From an uncultured Clostridia bacterium (GTDB lineage: Bacteria; Bacillota; Clostridia; Oscillospirales; Acutalibacteraceae), in NCBI GenBank assembly GCA_947627135.1, contig CANQUV010000011.1, positions 1-64,000 on the forward strand: a stretch of 64,000 nucleotides of DNA, read 5' to 3'. The notes beneath the pieces were generated by a model that was given only the letters and a program-made list of their open reading frames with translations, did not search any database and had not been told where the DNA came from. The translations under genes and the position numbers were made by a program. Below are positions 1 to 8,784 of the stretch, piece after piece (position 1 is the stretch's first letter; each line of letters opens with the position of its first letter).

Positions 1-28
1 TATTCAATATTTCTTAACACAAAATTCA

Positions 29-99
29 AAACTCGGAATCCAGTTCTCCTGAATTCCGAGTTTTTCTACAGGCTGAACAGCCGCATTTCTGCGGCTGTT
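29..99. terminator. Two hairpins downstream of the CBM21-like gene
   Basis: Two inverted repeats lie in tandem. The first has arms ACTCGGAAT (31-39) and ATTCCGAGT (53-61), with T-rich sequence on both sides, so it could terminate in either direction. The second has arms AACAGCCGCA (76-85) and TGCGGCTGTT (90-99) without a clear T-run. The minus-strand gene ending at 211 would meet the second hairpin first. Confidence 0.6.
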
Positions 100-210
100 A
101 AAATGGAATTCAATTTTTTACTTAAATCTGTTTTTAAAATCAAGCCTTTGAAATTCCTTAAACAGAAATATAAAAATCATTGAATTGCCGGTTTTTAAGG
201 CAAATCAAAG

Positions 211-942
211 TTAGGGATGAAGTTTATAGCTGGAATTATAATTTTGTCCGAAATTGTTTGCCCAGTATGTTTGGCCGTTTACCTGATAATATACACAATA
301 TTCAAAACCGCTTAAGTTACTTGTGTTTACTGGTACAGTAGTTTCCCAAAATTCTGTTCCGTATTCATCTTGTATTTCATAGCTTAACGGAACATCATGA
401 TAAGTAGCCCAGTTATCTTCTGTATATCTTACTACAACATTTTTCTCATAAGCATAATTTTGCACAACAGCTCTAATTGCATATCCATTGTAAGTAGCGC
501 CGGTTCTGGTTACTGTTATTGGAGCTACTCCAAGATATTCATAAGTATAATCATTTCCGTTATTATTATCCCAGAAAGTTTGTCCGTCTGCTACATATTT
601 AATAGCGTATTTAGTTTGGATACTTTGGAAATAAGCCCTCCATATTTTAGAGCCATCGGGTAGAGTTGTAAAATAATCTGCCTGCACGTCTTTCCATTCT
701 TGATCTTCTAAATATTGATAGTGTACATAAACTTGCTGATTAGAAGCATTGTCTTTTGTCTGTATGTAAACATATCTGCCGGTAATTCCATATTTTGAAA
801 ATTCAGTATCAGATAAATACATACTTACTCGGTCAGTAGCAGCACTTGCGCTAACACTGCCCATTGCACCCATAAAACAGAACAGCATTGATAATGCTAA
901 TAAAAAAGAAAGTAATTTTTTTAAAGTTTTTGTTTTACTCAT
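211..942 (-). CDS. Secreted protein with two CBM21-like starch-binding modules
   Basis: This 243-residue protein has a signal peptide of about 34 residues (KKLL n-region, hydrophobic core, ASA cleavage site). The mature part is two similar beta-sandwich modules, about residues 46-135 and 143-240. Each ends in a W-x-N-N-x-G-x-x-Y signature (124-132 and 227-235), typical of CBM21 glycogen/starch-binding modules. There is no catalytic domain, LPXTG motif or dockerin that I can recognise. By inference it is a secreted alpha-glucan-binding protein, perhaps acting with the GH13 amylase at 28405-30657. The ATG at 942 follows AAAGGAG. A perfect palindrome and a Spo0A-like box lie upstream. CBM53 or CBM25 membership is an alternative. 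Confidence 0.72.
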   Translation of the reverse strand: MSKTKTLKKLLSFLLALSMLFCFMGAMGSVSASAATDRVSMYLSDTEFSKYGITGRYVYIQTKDNASNQQVYVHYQYLEDQEWKDVQADYFTTLPDGSKIWRAYFQSIQTKYAIKYVADGQTFWDNNNGNDYTYEYLGVAPITVTRTGATYNGYAIRAVVQNYAYEKNVVVRYTEDNWATYHDVPLSYEIQDEYGTEFWETTVPVNTSNLSGFEYCVYYQVNGQTYWANNFGQNYNSSYKLHP

Positions 943-961
943 TTTTTTATCTCCTTTAAAT

Positions 962-989
962 ATTAAATTGTAAGTACTTACAATTTAAT
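962..989. promoter_or_regulatory. Perfect 28-bp palindrome overlapping a -10 box
   Basis: Arms ATTAAATTGTAAGT (962-975) and ACTTACAATTTAAT (976-989) are exact reverse complements with no spacer. On the minus strand a TATAAT (993-988) overlaps the outer edge, so the palindrome covers the likely transcription start of the CBM21-like gene. It could be an operator for a dimeric repressor or an mRNA 5' hairpin. Confidence 0.6.
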
Positions 990-1023
990 TATAAATATCC
1001 ACTTTTAAAAAAAAGGAAGAATT

Positions 1024-1031
1024 TTGTCGAA
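1024..1031 (+). promoter_or_regulatory. Spo0A-box-like site
   Basis: TTGTCGAA matches the core of the known 0A box (TGTCGAA). It lies 30-40 bp upstream of the predicted -10 of the CBM21-like gene. The core is short and could occur by chance. Similar sites precede two other secreted-protein genes in this window. Confidence 0.35.
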
Positions 1032-1138
1032 ATGTAAAAAAAATACACAAAAATAAACATAAAAGAATTTTTTTATTATTATTTATTGTAAATTTGAAAA
1101 TTCTTATTATTTCTAATATATAAAGTTAATTTAATAAA

Positions 1139-1166
1139 AAACAGACTCCCTAAGTGAGCCTGTTTT
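1139..1166 (-). terminator. Terminator of sigG
   Basis: The inverted repeat AACAGACTC / GAGCCTGTT (one mismatch) is followed on the minus strand by a run of T. It lies immediately downstream of the sigG stop. Confidence 0.7.
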
Positions 1167-1174
1167 TATTAAAT

Positions 1175-1957
1175 TTATATACTTTTCTTGATTTGCACCA
1201 ATGCACCCTTTTCTATTCGGCTGACCTGCGCTTGGGAAATACCTATTTCTTCTGCTACTTCCATTTGAGTTTTTCCCTGAAAAAATCTCATTCCAAGAAT
1301 CTTTTTTTCTCTTTTTGATAAATTATTCATCGCTTCTTTTATTACTATTTCATCAATCCAGTCGGAATCATCACAGGCATCTCCAACTTGATCCATAACA
1401 TAAACCGTGTCGTTACCGTCTGAAAACACAGGCTCATAAAGAGAAACAGGCTCTACTACTGCTTCAAGCGCCAAAACTACGGTTTCTTTGGGAACATTCA
1501 TAATTTTTGCTATTTGTTCAACCGACGGTTCTTCATTATTCTTATTAATGAGCTGTTCTTTAATTTGCATAGCATGGTAGGCGGTATCCCTCATTGAACG
1601 GGATACCCGAATACTGTTATTATCTCTTAAATATCTTCTAACTTCGCCGATGATCATAGGAACACCATAGGTAGAAAATTTCACATCAAGGGATGGGTCA
1701 AAATTATCTATTGCTTTTATAAGACCTATTACTCCGACTTGAAACAAATCGTCGGGTTTTTCTCCTCTGTTTGAAAATCTTTGAATTACAGATAAAACAA
1801 GTCTTAAATTACCGTTTATCATTTTATCTCTCGCCTGTTTTTTTTCTTTTTCGCTGCCGTTTTTTATGATCTGCAAAAGTTCTTTCTTTTCTGATTCTTT
1901 CAGCACCTTTAATTGTGATGTATTTACTCCGCAAATTTCTACTTTTCCGTACTGCAA
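1175..1957 (-). CDS. sigG: RNA polymerase sporulation sigma factor sigma-G
   Basis: This 260-residue sigma-70 family protein closely resembles Bacillus sigma-G along its whole length: N-terminal VEICGVNTS, region 2 with GNLRLVLSVIQRF and DDLFQVG, region 3, and a region 4 HTH (EVAEEIGISQAQVSRIEKG). Sigma-G directs late forespore transcription. Translation probably starts at the TTG at 1957, preceded by GGGGG at 6-nt spacing. The spoIIGA-sigE genes that often precede sigG are absent here, so it appears monocistronic. Sigma-F is the nearest alternative, but the N-terminal VEICGV segment favours sigma-G. Confidence 0.93.
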   Translation of the reverse strand: MQYGKVEICGVNTSQLKVLKESEKKELLQIIKNGSEKEKKQARDKMINGNLRLVLSVIQRFSNRGEKPDDLFQVGVIGLIKAIDNFDPSLDVKFSTYGVPMIIGEVRRYLRDNNSIRVSRSMRDTAYHAMQIKEQLINKNNEEPSVEQIAKIMNVPKETVVLALEAVVEPVSLYEPVFSDGNDTVYVMDQVGDACDDSDWIDEIVIKEAMNNLSKREKKILGMRFFQGKTQMEVAEEIGISQAQVSRIEKGALVQIKKSI

Positions 1958-1987
1958 AAAATAACCCCCAAATCAGCAATTCTAAAA

Positions 1988-2018
1988 AAAGTATTGCCAC
2001 CTTTGGAGGTTTAATTCA
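1988..2018 (-). promoter_or_regulatory. Possible forespore (sigma-F/G) promoter of sigG
   Basis: On the minus strand TGAATT (2018-2013) is followed after 16 bp by CAATACTTT (1996-1988). This resembles the forespore sigma-F/sigma-G consensus better than a vegetative promoter. Support is from motif resemblance and context only. Confidence 0.3.
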
Positions 2019-2066
2019 TTTTATTAGTTTTTAAATATAAAATTAATATAAAATTAATTATTTCAT

Positions 2067-3350
2067 TTATTCTTCTGTCGTGTCAGGCAAAAGAGAAAAA
2101 TCTTCGTCAAATGCGTTAGCTTTCTGCACATTCTTAAGTTTTCTCTGAATTTGCCTTGTGCGTACTCCTACCAGCTTGTCAAGCTGTTCATTAGCCTGAT
2201 TTAATCTTTGTTGAGTCACTACAAGTACATCGTTAAATTTATCGAACTCTGTTTTTACAGAGCCTAAAATCTTCCAAACTTCTACGCTTCTTTTCTGAAC
2301 TGCAAGGGTTTTAAATCCCATTTGCAAACTGTTTAACAAGGCTGCCATTGTGCTTGGTCCTGCAATATTTACTTTATAATCCCTTTGCAAAACTTCTACC
2401 ATACCCTGATTTACAATTTCGCTGTAAAGTCCCTCAAAAGGCAAAAACATAATTGCAAATTCGGTTGTATTAGGAGGATCAATATACTTATCACGAATAT
2501 CTTTTGCTTCACTTTTTATTGTGTTAAGCAGTATTTTCATTGTTGCATCAATACGGGTTTTGTCACCTGAATCTACTGCATCTCTGTAAGCTGAATAGGA
2601 ATCCCCCGGAAATTTTGAATCTATGGGCAAATAAATGAAGCTGTCGTCGTCAGCAGGAAGCTTGACTGCAAATTCAACAACATTTCTCGATCCTTTTTTA
2701 GTAGGCACATTTTCTTCATACTGTTCCGGAGCCAAAATTTCCATTAAAATTGAACCCAACTGAATTTCTCCTAAAATACCCCTTGTCTTTACATTAGATA
2801 AAACCTTTTTCAAATCTCCTACGCCTACTGCGAGATTCTGCATTTCTCCAAGACCTTTATACACCTGTTCCAATCTGTCGTTTACAAGAGAAAAAGACCG
2901 GTTCATTTTATCCTCAAGAGTTTTTTGAAGTTTTTCGTCAACTGTAACTCGCATTTTTTCAAGCTGTTTGTTGTTATCTTCCTGCATATAGGAAAGCTTT
3001 GTTTCTACCGACTTTCTTATTAATTCAAGCTTTTGTTCGTTTTCAAGGGAAAATGTTTTGAGTCTTTCTTCGATGTGACCCATTTTTTCACTTTGATTTT
3101 GTGAAAAATTCTGCTGGTTTAAAGCTATCATGTCTCCCATACTTTTAACGCTTTGCTGAGTAGAATTTGTTATTTCTTGTCGCAGCGCACTTTGCTCTGT
3201 CTGCAAATCCTCTTTTAATTTATTAAAGGTTTGTATTGTTTCTTCATTTAATTTTTTGTTTTTTACTGTCAACAACGAAAGCAAAACAATAAGCAGTACG
3301 ACTGCTGCACCTGCCAAAACCGTTAGTATTATCAATAAAGTATCACTCAT
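2067..3350 (-). CDS. rmuC: DNA recombination protein RmuC homologue
   Basis: About 427 residues. An N-terminal membrane segment (about 5-28) is followed by a long coiled coil (about 30-185, with K, E and Q heptads), then the RmuC domain with the segments TRGILGEIQLGSIL, LPIDSKFP and FLPFEGLYSEI. RmuC is a membrane-anchored, nuclease-fold protein thought to limit DNA rearrangements. Its exact biochemistry is poorly defined. The ATG at 3350 is preferred over 3356 because GGGG lies 9 nt upstream of it. It is a stand-alone gene between sigG and the S1-domain gene. Confidence 0.9.
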   Translation of the reverse strand: MSDTLLIILTVLAGAAVVLLIVLLSLLTVKNKKLNEETIQTFNKLKEDLQTEQSALRQEITNSTQQSVKSMGDMIALNQQNFSQNQSEKMGHIEERLKTFSLENEQKLELIRKSVETKLSYMQEDNNKQLEKMRVTVDEKLQKTLEDKMNRSFSLVNDRLEQVYKGLGEMQNLAVGVGDLKKVLSNVKTRGILGEIQLGSILMEILAPEQYEENVPTKKGSRNVVEFAVKLPADDDSFIYLPIDSKFPGDSYSAYRDAVDSGDKTRIDATMKILLNTIKSEAKDIRDKYIDPPNTTEFAIMFLPFEGLYSEIVNQGMVEVLQRDYKVNIAGPSTMAALLNSLQMGFKTLAVQKRSVEVWKILGSVKTEFDKFNDVLVVTQQRLNQANEQLDKLVGVRTRQIQRKLKNVQKANAFDEDFSLLPDTTEE

Positions 3351-3415
3351 AATCATAAACCCCGAACATCAGTTTTACTTATGATAACACCTTGAAAAAT
3401 TAATGTCAAATAACA

Positions 3416-4339
3416 TTATGAAAAGTTTGTTTCAATTCTTTTTTCACAATTTTCAGGAGAATATATAAAATTATCAATATGATTTTTATCACAAAAATAC
3501 ACAGGTTGTTGCGGATTATATGTATAATCAAAGGTGTCTATTATAATTAATTTTATTTTCATTTTATTAGGGATAATACTCTTTATATAAACACTTGCCT
3601 GCTGGCCAACCCTTACTCCGTCTTTACTTTCAGCAAGTCCCGCTAAATTGGGACTTAATTCAACAAAGGCACCGTAACTTTCAACGCTTCTTACAATTCC
3701 TGAAACTGTTTCTCCCACTACAAATTTATCTGCATTTTGCTGCCATGTACCTAAAAGCTCTTTATGACTCAAGCTTATTCTGCCGTTTTCTATGGATTTT
3801 ATAACCGCTTTTATATCCATTCCGGGTGTAAAGCGTTCTCTGGGATGTTCAATTCTAGATACCGAAATAGTATCAATAGGCATAAGCGCAATTATTCCGC
3901 ATCCGATATCTGCGAACGCACCGAAATTTTCCAGGTGGGTAATTCTTGCGTCTACAACATCACCATTTAAAAGACCATTAATATAGTTTTCCATACATAT
4001 TTTTTGTGCCTTTTCTCTTGATAAAATTGCATAAGTTTTGCCGTTTGCATCTTTATCAAAGCCTGTTATTACAAAACACACCGGCCTGTTTACCCTGGAA
4101 ATTATAGCAATATCCCTTACTGTGCCTTCTTTAATTCCCAAAGCTCCCTCTTCTCTGGGTATAATACCTTTCATAACACCTAAATCTACAATCAGGTTGT
4201 GATTTAAATCACATACTCTGGCTTTAGCCTCAATAATTTTCTGTTCTTCAAAGGCTTCTCTAAGCAAAAACTCATTGTTTAAAATATTGATATTTTCAGA
4301 GTTTGAAATCAATCTGCCCTCAGGCAAGTAATCTTTCAT
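3416..4339 (-). CDS. S1 RNA-binding domain protein (ribosomal protein S1-like)
   Basis: 307 residues with three S1/OB-fold repeats, about 36-110, 125-198 and 208-267. The second and third carry the VxxIxxFGAFxxI/L pattern (HLENFGAFADIG, SVESYGAFVELS). The first is degenerate. Many Firmicutes encode such short S1-like proteins, which bind mRNA or assist translation. It is shorter than the 4-6-repeat S1 of Gram-negative bacteria. The ATG at 4339 is preceded by GGAGG at 7-nt spacing. Single-gene unit. Confidence 0.82.
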   Translation of the reverse strand: MKDYLPEGRLISNSENINILNNEFLLREAFEEQKIIEAKARVCDLNHNLIVDLGVMKGIIPREEGALGIKEGTVRDIAIISRVNRPVCFVITGFDKDANGKTYAILSREKAQKICMENYINGLLNGDVVDARITHLENFGAFADIGCGIIALMPIDTISVSRIEHPRERFTPGMDIKAVIKSIENGRISLSHKELLGTWQQNADKFVVGETVSGIVRSVESYGAFVELSPNLAGLAESKDGVRVGQQASVYIKSIIPNKMKIKLIIIDTFDYTYNPQQPVYFCDKNHIDNFIYSPENCEKRIETNFS

Positions 4340-4414
4340 TTTTATTCCTCCGCTTTTTGAATTATATTTACAAAATAAAATATGATATTTTTTATAAATT
4401 TATGCTTACAAGCT

Positions 4415-4438
4415 TTACATACTGATGTAAGTTATAAT
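4415..4438 (+). promoter_or_regulatory. Promoter with palindrome upstream of the ECF sigma gene
   Basis: TATAAT at 4433-4438 is preceded immediately by an inverted repeat TTACAT-ACTG-ATGTAA (4415-4430). The repeat occupies the -35/spacer region, so a regulator could control it. No clear TTGACA is visible. Confidence 0.35.
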
Positions 4439-4531
4439 AAATTAATATAAAAAAATTAAACTAAATTATTATTTATTGCACTAAAATAAACTTTTCAATC
4501 GTGTTATTTGATGAAGGGAGGTAATAAAGAT

Positions 4532-5047
4532 ATGGTTTCCATGGAAAAACGAGAAATTTATAACAAAATTGTCGACAAATATGCTGATATGATTTTCAGA
4601 ATAGCCTATCAAAACTTAAACAACAAACAAGACGCCGAAGATATCATGCAGGAAGTTTTCCTTTCGCTGTTAAAAACAGATACGCAGTTTGAAGACTTTA
4701 ATCATATTAAGGCATGGCTTATAAAAGTAACCGTAAACAAATGTATAGATGTTAAGAAGTCATTTTTCAGACAGAAAACCGTTCCGCTTGAAGAAGAAAT
4801 TGCTTTTTACAATCAGAAAGAACAGGATTTATTGGCAGAACTTAACAAACTGCCTGATGATTACAGAAACATAATTTATCTTTATTATTATGAGTCCTAT
4901 ACCATAGCCGAAATTGCAAAAATTTTAGGTAAAAAACAAAATACCGTAAACTCTAAACTTCAGCGAGGCAGAAAAAAGCTCAAAATAATTTTACAGAAAG
5001 GCGGATATAACAATGAAACAGGATATATACAAAAATGTAATGAATAA
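4532..5047 (+). CDS. ECF-family RNA polymerase sigma factor
   Basis: 171 residues with the two-domain ECF layout: sigma region 2 (about 10-80, with QDAEDIMQEVFLSLL and the AWLIKVTVNKCID helix) and region 4 (about 110-165, with IAEIAKILGKKQNTVNSKLQRGRKKL as HTH). The ATG at 4532 follows AGGGAGGT at good spacing. Upstream in-frame TTG and ATG codons overlap that site and are less likely. It overlaps the next gene by 35 bp, as expected for a sigma/anti-sigma pair. The stimulus is unknown. Confidence 0.9.
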   Translation: MVSMEKREIYNKIVDKYADMIFRIAYQNLNNKQDAEDIMQEVFLSLLKTDTQFEDFNHIKAWLIKVTVNKCIDVKKSFFRQKTVPLEEEIAFYNQKEQDLLAELNKLPDDYRNIIYLYYYESYTIAEIAKILGKKQNTVNSKLQRGRKKLKIILQKGGYNNETGYIQKCNE

Positions 5048-5900
5048 AATAAAAGCCTCCGACAAAGCAAAAGCAGAAGCAAAATCCTTGTTTGATACTG
5101 TAAATTCAAAAAAAAATAATAATTTAATAAGCATTGAAAATACAGGTATTGAAAATAAGAAGAGTAAAAGAAAAATACCTGTTGCTGTCGTAATAGCTGC
5201 AAGCCTTGCAATTATTTTAGCGTTAAGTGCAATAGTAAATATAAAAAATATTTCTCTTACGGAAGATGACAGCAGTTTTATTTTTTCAGTAGGAGCAGAA
5301 GAGATAAGCAACAATCCTCTCGTTGTTCCAGATGATATTACAGCAAGAGGATTAAGTAACAACAGTTATTCCATATCTTTTCCAATAACCTGTAAAGGTA
5401 AAAATATAGAAAGTATAACATACTCAATTCAAAATGCAGTATTTGTTAATAACAGTGATAAAATTATTGATTCCACACTTTACGAAAAAAAAATAAATAT
5501 TTCAAATGAAAATTATTTAGAAAAAGGGTTAAATTATCCTGATAATGTGTATTCTTCATATACGGTTAAATACAGCAATCAAAACGATCCTGAAGAATAC
5601 TGTCCCAGTATTTCAGGAAGTACCGAAATGCTTATAGAAAACGGTAATATAATTAACGCAGTTATAATTAAACAACTTACCGAATTAGCATTTGACGAAA
5701 ATATTGACGACAATACATCAACAATACTTGAAAAACAAATTATGGATTTATATTTTAAAGATGTTGTACTAACAGCAACCGTAAATTTTACAGACGGAAC
5801 GAGCAAAAGCAAAAACATTAAAGTAGGCTTTGAAATAGACAATTTTGGTCATAGATCGGATAACTGTCTTTGGGTGTATATAACATATACTCTCGAATAA
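5013..5900 (+). CDS. Single-pass membrane protein, probable anti-sigma factor
   Basis: 295 residues: a charged cytoplasmic N-terminus (1-50), one transmembrane helix (about 53-73, VAVVIAASLAIILAL), and a large extracytoplasmic part of about 220 residues without cysteine motifs I can classify. This topology and the 35-bp overlap with the upstream ECF sigma gene are what anti-sigma factors show. No zinc-binding HxxxCxxC motif is visible, so it is not a ZAS-type anti-sigma. It resembles DUF4179-type partners in layout only. Function is inferred from context. Confidence 0.7.
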   Translation: MKQDIYKNVMNKIKASDKAKAEAKSLFDTVNSKKNNNLISIENTGIENKKSKRKIPVAVVIAASLAIILALSAIVNIKNISLTEDDSSFIFSVGAEEISNNPLVVPDDITARGLSNNSYSISFPITCKGKNIESITYSIQNAVFVNNSDKIIDSTLYEKKINISNENYLEKGLNYPDNVYSSYTVKYSNQNDPEEYCPSISGSTEMLIENGNIINAVIIKQLTELAFDENIDDNTSTILEKQIMDLYFKDVVLTATVNFTDGTSKSKNIKVGFEIDNFGHRSDNCLWVYITYTLE

Positions 5901-5919
5901 TTGCAGACTGCAAATTTTA

Positions 5920-5961
5920 ATCCCGCAACACACAAAAACAAGTGAATGTTGCGGGATTTTT
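5920..5961 (+). terminator. Terminator after sigma/anti-sigma pair
   Basis: The 11-bp arms ATCCCGCAACA and TGTTGCGGGAT are followed by TTTTTCTT. It lies 20 bp after the anti-sigma stop. Confidence 0.85.
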
Positions 5962-6101
5962 CTTATTTTAATATTTGACACAAATTTCATATAATGAACT
6001 TGCATTTTTTCTTGATTTATACTACAATATATAGATAACCTGCGGGTTAATAATTTTAAGCAAAAACTTTAAATCTTAAATAAAGAAAGGTTTTGATCAA
6101 T

Positions 6102-7061
6102 GTGAGTTTAAGTAACTCTAAAAAGATTATAAGTATTATACTTGCAGCAGTATTGTGCCTATGTTCAATATTTATGTTTACCTCCTGCGGAGAAACACAA
6201 AATACTGAAAAGCCCTCATCACCGTCACAAACATCAGACAGTGAAAATCCGGTAGTTGCCGACTTGGCAAGTATGGGAATTGATTTAAAAGTAATGGGAA
6301 TAAATCCTGAAGTATATTTTGCTACTGATAAAAAGGCAGGTTTTCAGCTTGAAATGCCTGCAAAAGGCGACACAATCGCAATTTTACACACTAATATGGG
6401 AGATATAACATGGAGATTTTTTCCTGACCAAGCCCCAAAATCCGTAACAAACTTTATAAATCTTGCAAAAGACGGAAAATACGATAACACAATTTTTCAC
6501 AGAGTTATAAATGACTTTATGATCCAGGGCGGAGATTATGAAAATTCAAACGGAACAGGCGGAACAAGCTCATACGGAAACGCCTTTGAAGACGAATTTT
6601 GCGACAAGCTGTTAAATTTAAGAGGTTCTGTATCAATGGCTAATTCAGGAGCAGATACAAACGGAAGCCAATTTTTTATTAACCAGACGGATGCAGAAGC
6701 ATACAAGAGCAACGGTGGCTGGGACAATTTTGTAAATCAATGGTCACAGATTTCGGTTCAGCTTAAAAACTACTCAACAAACGCAAGTATGTTTCAAAAC
6801 TTTGTAAATGCCTACGGAAGTTCCTGTTACGATACAACAGTTGTACCTGAAGAAATTCAAAATCTATATGCCGAACATGGCGGAAATCCATATTTAGATG
6901 GTGCATACAGTGCCGTAGACAGAGGACACACAGTATTTGCTCAAGTTATAGACGGTATGGATGTTGTAGATAAAATTGCGACTGTTAAAACAGATTCAAA
7001 CAATAAGCCGGCAGAAGACGTAATTATTGAAAAAGTAGAAATCACAACTTATGAAGGCTGA
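6102..7061 (+). CDS. Cyclophilin-type peptidyl-prolyl isomerase lipoprotein
   Basis: 319 residues from the GTG at 6102, chosen because AAAGG lies 11 nt upstream. The in-frame TTG at 6093 would be only 2 nt from it. A lipoprotein signal ends at Cys29 (FTSC), then comes a Ser/Thr/Pro linker. The cyclophilin domain is about residues 95-315, with FHRVINDFMIQGGD and GSVSMANSGADTNGSQFFI as active-site segments. An insertion of about 60 residues (KSNGGWDNFVNQW onward) sits before the last conserved block, as in other clostridial members. It probably assists folding of exported proteins at the outer membrane face. The HAD gene follows 13 bp later. Confidence 0.9.
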   Translation: MSLSNSKKIISIILAAVLCLCSIFMFTSCGETQNTEKPSSPSQTSDSENPVVADLASMGIDLKVMGINPEVYFATDKKAGFQLEMPAKGDTIAILHTNMGDITWRFFPDQAPKSVTNFINLAKDGKYDNTIFHRVINDFMIQGGDYENSNGTGGTSSYGNAFEDEFCDKLLNLRGSVSMANSGADTNGSQFFINQTDAEAYKSNGGWDNFVNQWSQISVQLKNYSTNASMFQNFVNAYGSSCYDTTVVPEEIQNLYAEHGGNPYLDGAYSAVDRGHTVFAQVIDGMDVVDKIATVKTDSNNKPAEDVIIEKVEITTYEG

Positions 7062-7074
7062 TAGAGGTATCATA

Positions 7075-7923
7075 ATGACTGATAAACCCATTATCGCTGT
7101 AATGTATGACTTTGATAAAACCCTCTGTACCAAGGATATGCAGGACTACGCTTTTATTCCAAGTTTAGGTATAACATCCAAAGAATTTTGGGATAAGACA
7201 AATGAAATAGGCTGTAATGAGAATATGGACAGCGTACTTGCATATTTATATACGATGGTAAAACTCTCAAAGGAGCATAATGTTCCGCTTTTACGAGAAA
7301 GCCTTGTTGAAAAAGGAAGAGATGTTGAGCTTTTTCCAGGCGTTGAAGAATGGTTTGACCGCATAAATAAATTTGGAGAGGAACAGGGTGTTCAGGTTGA
7401 GCATTATGTTATATCTTCCGGACTGAAAGAAATAATTGAAGGAACCGCAATAAGCGATAAGTTTAAAAGCATTTTTGCCTGCGAGTTTCTTTACGATGAA
7501 AACGGAAACGGCGTATGGCCAAAAACAGCAGTAAATTATACTAATAAAACACAGTTTGTTTATCGTATAAATAAGGGAGTACTTGATATATCAAATGATA
7601 CGGATCTAAACAAATCCATGCCTGATGACAGCAAAAGAGTCCCCTTTAATAATATGATTTACATAGGCGACGGACTTTCTGATGTTCCCTGCATGAAGAT
7701 GATGAAGTCATACGGCGGAAAAGCAATTGCAGTTTATCAGAAAGGACAAAAGCAAAAGGTAGAAGATTTACTAAAACGAGATAGAGTAGATTTTATTTAC
7801 AGCGCTGATTATACGGAAAACAGCGGTCTTGACAAAACTGTTAAAAACATAATTAAGAAGATGGCCATTTCAGACAGGCTGTATTCAGAATACACTCATC
7901 AGTTAAAAGAAATAAGGAGTTAA
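7075..7923 (+). CDS. HAD-superfamily phosphatase (SerB-like fold)
   Basis: 282 residues from the ATG at 7075 (AGAGG upstream). Motif I is DFDKTLC near residue 11, a serine/threonine lies in the VISSG segment (motif II), and motifs III/IV are in MIYIGDGLSDVPCMK. The cap region (about 20-110) is helical. These features indicate a Mg-dependent phosphohydrolase. The substrate cannot be read from sequence. Position between the cyclophilin and a glycosyltransferase gene gives no specific hint. Confidence 0.85.
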   Translation: MTDKPIIAVMYDFDKTLCTKDMQDYAFIPSLGITSKEFWDKTNEIGCNENMDSVLAYLYTMVKLSKEHNVPLLRESLVEKGRDVELFPGVEEWFDRINKFGEEQGVQVEHYVISSGLKEIIEGTAISDKFKSIFACEFLYDENGNGVWPKTAVNYTNKTQFVYRINKGVLDISNDTDLNKSMPDDSKRVPFNNMIYIGDGLSDVPCMKMMKSYGGKAIAVYQKGQKQKVEDLLKRDRVDFIYSADYTENSGLDKTVKNIIKKMAISDRLYSEYTHQLKEIRS

Positions 7924-7927
7924 CTTA

Positions 7928-8784
7928 ATGATTATATTTGCAATGGCACTTCGAAGTAAGGAAAGTTCAAACAATTGGAATAATGTAGTTAAAAATTTCA
8001 ATTTAACTCTTAAATCTTTGTTTAATCAAACAGATCCTGATTTTATGGTTTATGTTGGTTGCAATGAAATCCCTGAACTGTATGAAAAATATGATGAAAG
8101 GTTAAAATTTTTCTCTGTTGAACTACCCCCCCGCACGAGTGGGTTGAGGCTGCAAGAGATAAGTTCTGGAAATATTCTTTAGTTGCCTGCGAAATAAAAA
8201 AGTACTTAATGCAAACCGAGGATCCGGAAAATGGTATATATGTAATGCCTATTGATGCAGATGACTTATTTAGTTGCAGAATAAGCGAATATGTTAATAA
8301 GCATAAAGGAGCACACGGTTTTGTATCAGATTACGGTTATGTATATCATAAAGGGAAAAATTTTTTAGAAAAATATTATGAAATGCATACCTTTTGTGGA
8401 AGTTGCAATATAATTAAGATGTATCCTAATGACTTACCAGATAATATGCCTGACCAATCTCTTTGCTTTGACAAGGAAACAGCCGGAATACTAAATGAAA
8501 GATATCCCATACGTTGGAATCATAATGAAGTTGTTGAAAAATACAAAAAACTTGGCAAACATTTTGAAAAATTACCTTTCCCTTCAACAATATATTGTTT
8601 GGGAAATGGTGAAAACATTTCTTCATGGAATAATAATAAAGATAATTATATAGGTTATAAACAAAAAGTTAGAAATATTTTATCAAGGATAAAGCATTAT
8701 CCATCAAATTTTAAATTAAGAGTTAAAATCAATAGTAAAACTATAAGTGAATTTTCCGTAACAAAAAATGATTTGAAATATTAA
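7928..8784 (+). pseudogene. Glycosyltransferase split by a frameshift in a C7 run
   Basis: The start at 7928 is preceded by AAGGAG. The frame runs to 8126, where seven consecutive C residues (8126-8132) are met. It then stops at 8182. The missing part continues in the -1 frame through 8784: HEWVEAARDKFWKYS directly after the C-run, then MPIDADDLFS, a DxD-like metal site, and YGYVYHKGKNFLEKYYEMHTFCGSCNI. Adding one C (C8) would restore a product of about 285 residues. The fold looks like a GT-A glycosyltransferase of the kind that decorates surface glycans. The break may be a real mutation, phase variation or an assembly error. Confidence 0.75.
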
